64,000 nucleotides of DNA from Patellaria atrata CBS 101060 (Eukaryota; Ascomycota; Dothideomycetes; Patellariales; Patellariaceae), in the NCBI GenBank assembly GCA_010093705.1, contig MU006089.1:2963561-3027560 (forward strand), given 5' to 3'. Below the pieces are notes generated by a model that saw only the letters and a program-made list of their open reading frames with translations, was not told where the DNA came from and did not search any database. Position 1 is the stretch's first letter, and the number at the start of each line of letters is the position of its first letter. Shown one piece after another: positions 58,985 to 64,000 of the stretch. Made by a program: the position numbers and the translations under genes.

Positions 58985-61860
58985 TCACGGTGGAGAAGAA
59001 TCGACCACCTTGTTCGTCTCAGCTTCTTCCTCTACTATTGTGTCAATCGGAGGATTGGTATCATCGCTCGCAGACACCGACTGGCTGGAGGATTGATTCG
59101 AACCTTCCGTACCACTCATTTCACGACTAAGCTCTACTAAATGACTTTCATCGCCACGGTCGGCTATTAGAGCTTTGCTGTCATATGGTTCGGGTAAATT
59201 GTCGATCTTGACACGTGTCTTTGTCGAAAGCTGTTTCGACCATAGGTCGGAGTATTTGCCATCTGAGTTGAGTAATTCATTATGAGTTCCCCTTTCCACG
59301 ATTTCGCCATTTTCCACAACAAGAATCAGATCAGCATACATGATAGTTGACAGCCTGTGTGCGATAACAAATGTTGTTCTGCCTTTACTCAACTCTTTGA
59401 ATGCGTTTTGAATTTCATTTTCGGTTGCGGAATCCACAGCGGATGTTGCTTCGTCTAATATAAGAACCCGTGGCTGTTTAAGTATCACTCGCGCAATAGA
59501 AACCCTTTGGAGCTCACCACCCGATAGTTTGACGCCTCTTTCCCCTACCTTCGATCGGTATCCGTCCGGAAATGATAAGATCTTGTTATGAATAGCCGCT
59601 GCTTTACAAGCTTCAAACACCTCCTCATCCGTCGCTTCAAGACGAGCATAACGAATATTTTCCATAATGGACATGTTGAAAAGAGATGGATCCTGAGGAA
59701 CTACACCTATGACGTTTCTTAAGCTGCTTTGGGTGATATCCCGAATGTCTTGCCCATCTATGGTGATTCTTCCTCGTTTGACGTCATAGAACCGGAGTAG
59801 GAGCTTCAGGGTCGTTGATTTGCCGCCTCCCGTTTCTCCCACAAATGCGATGGTCTTGCCTGAGGGCGCGTCGATATTGATATTCTTCAAGGTCTGTTTC
59901 CGCTCGTCGTATGAAAAGTCCACATCCTCGAACTTCACGTGTCCTCCGGTGACATCGATGTCTCGAGCAGTGGGTTTGTCTGCAGTACTACTTTTAGTAT
60001 TAAATAGCTGAAGAAGACGCTCTGCTGAAATTAGATTCCTGGAGACTAGATTGAATGAATTGGCTAGGTTCGACAGAGGTCCTGTCAAAGACCCCCAAAA
60101 TGTAACCAGCGCCACGAAGCTTCCGATTGGTTTGTCCGCAATGGAGACGCGGTAGATTGCGAGTAAAGTTGCAGATACTAAGCCTAGCATTATGATGAAG
60201 AATTGAATGGCCATAGAGAGGAGGAAACGATCTCGGTATCTGAGCGACGCATTACATTCCTTTTCCGCGGCGTCCACTAAACGATCTTCCTGATACTGTG
60301 CTCGGTTAAAATATGCCACAGTCTGCCAGTTATTCACTGGTTCTGTTTGGAGTACATATACATCCCTCCCAATTTTGTGGTATTTCCTTCGTAATGGAAT
60401 CATTGATGTGGTGAACTTGATGCCAACCCAGACATACGCTATGCTAATCGTAATGACGATATATGCAACGTATATATCAAATAGGTATGTGAGATAACCT
60501 ACTGCCAAAACAAGATCCACTAACATTGGTAGTATGGTGAAAAGAGCAAGATCGACGAGTCCGTTCAGCGCGTAACCTTGGGTAATAGCTTTCATAAGTT
60601 CTCCAGAATTCTTGTTTACGTGGAAATCCATAGAGAGCCCCATGACATGTGCGAAAGAAGCTTTTTGGATCTGTTTATAGGAAAATTGTGCAACCCGAGC
60701 TTCGCAATAGCTATTGACAAGTAATATCCCCGCATAAGAGTCTAGGTATCTGAATAAAATCCAAACCCCCAATTCGGCCCACGGTATTTTACCTTGTCAG
60801 GTCAGTAATATTCAGATCTGAGGAGCCAACAAACTTACCGGTCCCGGAAAGCTCTGCGAGCGTGTTTGTAAGTTTTCCATATGCATGAGGGACAAGGACG
60901 TTGAGACCTCGTTCAATTAAGAGACATACTCCGATTACACCGTACTGCATCTGCACTTTTCTATCTTTGAAAGGCCAGATGTAGGGTAGGAAAACCAGAA
61001 AATCCTTAATATAACCTAGCCAACCACCTCGTTGCTCAAGCCTCTGACGTTGCCGTTGTTTAACATCTTTTTCTGGGTCTTCGTCTTCTTCCTCGCCTTC
61101 TTCTTCTCCGCCTTCTTCTTCTCCATCCCCGACCACAGTAGTGCTGCATGAATTATCGGGTGTCCTTGGGTCGACTCCAGCTGAAATAAGTGGTTGACGT
61201 TCCTCATCAACGTTGTCAGAAGACTTCTTTATTTGCCAAAAAATTGCTACGCCTGCAACAGATAGCATCGTAAGAACCGACAAGCGGCTCACGGTTATGA
61301 CGAGGATACTATATCTAATATTGAGAGGGGTTTTCGGACTCGGCCCTGCTGTTGAAAATATCACAATCTCGCTGATAAAGCCAAGTACCCACACGCCTAC
61401 ATAACTGTTCCAAGAAGGAGTGGATGTATCAAAGAAGCTCATGCATGTGCATCCCCAGATCAGAGCCGAGAAATATACGTGAGTCTATATCAACCATTAG
61501 TCAATGGGAAGTATGATGATTTTGGTGATCGCTTGGCTTACAACTTCATCCTTTGCGATTGAATAATGCCTCGATGACCAGACTTGGTAGGTAAGAAGAA
61601 ATCCGTCCGCAACCTGTGGAGTCATTAGCACTTCGCCCATCTCCTACACTTCCGTCGAACAGGGGACTAACATAGCTACAGAAGACTGCTAGAATGCACC
61701 ATAGGAAGAATCTGTAAGTGATCTTTTTGCTTGGCCTCTTGTCCTCCTCCCTAAGGGTAACCAAGTTGAAAACATAAGAAAATATGAAATAAGCAATGGA
61801 GAGAAATGGTCCTGCATAATTGAAAGCTTTCAAGGTTGCCGTAGAAGTAGAATTGACCAT
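58985..61860 (-). CDS. HMT1-like ABC half transporter (ABCB/ATM-HMT group)
   Basis: Exons 61860-61672, 61613-61542, 61484-60839 and 60792-58985 encode 904 aa. An N-terminal set of about five extra membrane helices (exons 1-3) is followed by an acidic Glu/Asp linker near residues 205-230. The ABC membrane domain of six helices comes next, then one nucleotide-binding domain: Walker A VGETGGGKST (about 621), signature KLSGGELQRVSIARVIL (about 728), Walker B VLILDEATSAVDSATENE (about 747), and the His switch AHRLST. The extra N-terminal domain with HVMGLSMDFHVNKNSGEL and TEPVNNWQTVAYFNR is the hallmark of the heavy-metal tolerance (S. pombe Hmt1) group. Members sit in the vacuolar or endosomal membrane and move glutathione, phytochelatin or cadmium conjugates. 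The substrate here is inferred from the family only. The C-terminal tail is Ser/Glu-rich. Confidence 0.92.
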
Positions 61861-63146
61861 TGTGCTCTTACCGCGCACACTTTAGGATACCGTATGTGAT
61901 GCTAAATGCGTGGCCAAAGTAGTTTCAGGAATAAGATGCTGAAAGTGAGAGGGCGGGAGAGGAGCTCATTCAATTGAAAGGAAAAATTTCGTTCGTAGCA
62001 GTGATTCAAATTTTGTTCTTCTTGATAGGCAGCCGTTGCTAATTTTGATATAGGAATCGTGGACTTCCCTCATTAGCTCATGATAGTGAAACCGGGATAA
62101 TCGGTAAGGACAGCGCACCGCAGTGAGGTGGAGCTGACCGCAATGGAGGCTGTTAGATTGTGAATCTTACCAGGTACATTTCAGATTACCTTATTAGTAC
62201 TCAAAATTTCCGTTAGTGAGGTGTGGCACAGTTAATCGGAACCTGAACCTGGAAGATAGTTCTAAAGCCATTCTCTAGCCGCACCCCAACCCCTGTTCAA
62301 AGGTTAAAGGGATGTCTTTTTTGTACGTGATGTCCTTTCATTCACCGCCCCGCTTGCGACCGTAAGGTAGGTACCGATCACGAACCTCAAGAGAATATTA
62401 CAACTACGGCCGTATTAGTACCGAACATTAAATTTGTCGTGATATCTCGGGATTCCATGCTACGGATGATTGCCGTGGCCATTTTGTCGCATGAAACTCT
62501 CTGTCACATCTCGTAGTTCCACGTGCCAAGTACCAAACGATGGATTAAACCTACAATTAGAACATGGGATAGAGAATCAAACGGTACTGTACTGTACATC
62601 GATATTTCTGTTCTAGAGTCAACACAAGAGTAGTAGTTCTACAACAGACCATCGTGATCCGTCGCTAGACCGCAGCTCCTCCGCTACATCATAGTTGAAA
62701 GATAGACGACGACGAGAGGGTATTGTACGGCCCTGCGACTTGATGACATTGGTTAAGGCAACAGTTTCGCGCTAGGGTACGCGTAAGATAAATCCTCAGG
62801 CTCACCGGTCGTGAGCTGAAGGAATAAGGTAGGAGCGACGGTATTTCCCAGTTGACGAACAAAGAAAGGGCTACCTAGGTGTAACATATCAGCAACTGAA
62901 AAATTGGGATGAAGTTGAAGAGTGGTTACACCCACCAGACCGGTTTGAGGTTGTGACGAAATCGTCTGCGATACCCCTGAAACAGTTTGCGGGCATGGCG
63001 GGGTAGCTTCAACACATATATTTCAGGGGTAGGACGGACCTGCCGTAACTGGATTTTCAGACTTTCTAACACCGAAAATCACAACTTGAACTTCTACATA
63101 TCTAAGATACATCTAACAACTTGGGTTCTTAAAAGGACTAGTAACT
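61861..63146. other. Divergent spacer HMT1-like / GAL1
   Basis: 1.29 kb with both promoters. No coding frame or repeat stands out. Confidence 0.5.
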
Positions 63147-64000
63147 ATGAAAGTTCCTACAGCTACATCTCTCGGGCACATATACCCCGAAGATGCCTTG
63201 CAAACGCAACAGAAGCGTTTGGATGATTTACTTGCCTCATTCAAATCTATCTATGGCCGACCTGCCAACTTCGTATCGCGAAGCCCAGGAAGGGTGAATA
63301 TTATCGGCGAAGTCTGTCTCAAATCGTGTATTCTAAATGCTTAGTCTTTGGGGCTGGCTAACGCCGGAATGTGGGTACAGCACATCGATTATTCACTTTA
63401 CGAAGTTCTACCTATGGCGGTCACGCAAGATATTCTTATTGCCGTCGCTGAAAACCCCGAAAGTCGGAACCTTCGAGTGGCGAACGTTTATAGTGAGAAG
63501 TTCTCCTCACGAGAGTTCGAAGTCCCCACCGAAGGTGAAATCGAAATTGATGCTTCGTCCTTAGAATGGACGAATTACTTCAAAGCGGGCTTTCGTGGTG
63601 CATCAAAGCTCCTGCAAAGAAAACGAAACTCCTTCGTCTCAGTAGGAATGGACATCTTGGTTCATGGAAATGTCCCCAGTGGAGGTGGGATGTCAAGCAG
63701 CGCGGCCTTTGTTTGTGCTAGCACACTTGCCGTTTTAAGAGCAAACGGAGAGGATGCAATCAATAAGAAAGAGCTTGTAGAGCTAGCAATCGTATCCGAA
63801 AGGTCTGTAGGAGTAAATTCAGGAGGGTATGTATATGATTCTATGTAACTCTGCATACTTCGCTCACGGACCGCAGGATGGATCAATCAGCATCGGTGTT
63901 TCCACTTAGAGGAAGTGCTATATACGTCTCTTTCAAACCAGAACTATCTGTTAAGTCTGTTCAATTTCCAGAGACTAAACCTGAATTGACTTTTGTAGTC
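63147..64000 (+). CDS. GAL1: Galactokinase, 5' part (cut by window end)
   Basis: Exons 63147-63311, 63381-63826 and 63877 to beyond the window give at least 245 codons. The substrate-binding signature is joined across intron 1: RSPGRVNIIGEHIDYSLYEV. The GHMP-kinase ATP loop VPSGGGMSSSAAFVCAS is in exon 2, and GVNSGGMDQSASVF, with the catalytic Asp, crosses intron 2. These identify galactokinase, which phosphorylates galactose to galactose-1-phosphate, the first step of the Leloir pathway in the cytosol. The product is later converted to glucose-1-phosphate, the substrate of the phosphoglucomutase encoded at the other end of the window. The MDQSASVF block with an intact HIDYSLYEVLPMA favours an active kinase rather than a Gal3-type sensor. 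The C-terminal half is missing only because the window ends. Confidence 0.95.

Overview
The window is nuclear DNA from a filamentous ascomycete (Pezizomycotina). Genes carry one to six short introns, mostly 45 to 120 bases, with GT..AG ends and CTAAC/CTGAC-like branch sites. The proteins are fungal: NST1, a Rho2-type GTPase, HMT1-type ABC half transporter, DUF7918, DUF7025-AAA, a Zn2Cys6 regulator and a Mae1-type malate permease. The gene set would fit a member of the Leotiomycetes, but that placement is only an impression. One assembly gap of 810 N lies at 8103-8912. All exon junctions below were worked out by hand from splice consensus plus reading-frame closure.

Layout. 1-7.7 kb: the 3' end of an unrecognised gene (+), an HAD-family hydrolase (-), a DUF7918 protein (+) and phosphoglucomutase (+). 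7.7-11 kb: the assembly gap cuts the 3' half of a DUF7025/AAA ATPase gene (-). 11.8-25.5 kb is a dense housekeeping block: NST1 (-), Rho2 (+), mitoribosomal mL40 (-) diverging from COX16 (+), tRNA adenosine deaminase TAD2 (-), Mediator MED17 (-), and IMP 5'-nucleotidase ISN1 (+), which opens with four micro-exons. 26.5-36.2 kb: a pseudokinase gene (-) diverging from TOR kinase (+, 2421 aa). 36.9-42.1 kb: a Mae1-like transporter (+) and 6-phosphofructokinase (+). 43-47.6 kb: a Ser/Pro-rich protein (+), an intron-containing tRNA-His (-), a possible 66-codon gene (+) and mitochondrial enoyl reductase ETR1 (+). 48.9-51 kb: a secreted GMC oxidoreductase (-). 51-55.7 kb is almost empty of genes and holds only short protein-like stretches. 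55.7-64 kb: a Zn2Cys6 factor (-), an HMT1-like ABC transporter (-) and the 5' part of galactokinase (+), cut by the window end.

How the genes relate. This is a eukaryotic chromosome segment, not an operon region. Shared themes are sugar metabolism (PGM, PFK and GAL1; PGM and GAL1 both act in the Leloir route), mitochondrial function (mL40 and COX16 from one 338-base divergent promoter, plus ETR1) and growth control (TOR, Rho2). The accessory part is the pseudokinase, the DUF7025-AAA gene and the 48.9-61.9 kb stretch. I did not find a convincing new multi-gene system. The items most worth a second look are the ISN1 micro-exons, two stem-loops inside a long TAD2 intron, an 18-bp minisatellite inside the Mae1-like gene's intron, the intron-bearing tRNA-His, and the pseudokinase that has lost its catalytic residues while keeping an intact frame.
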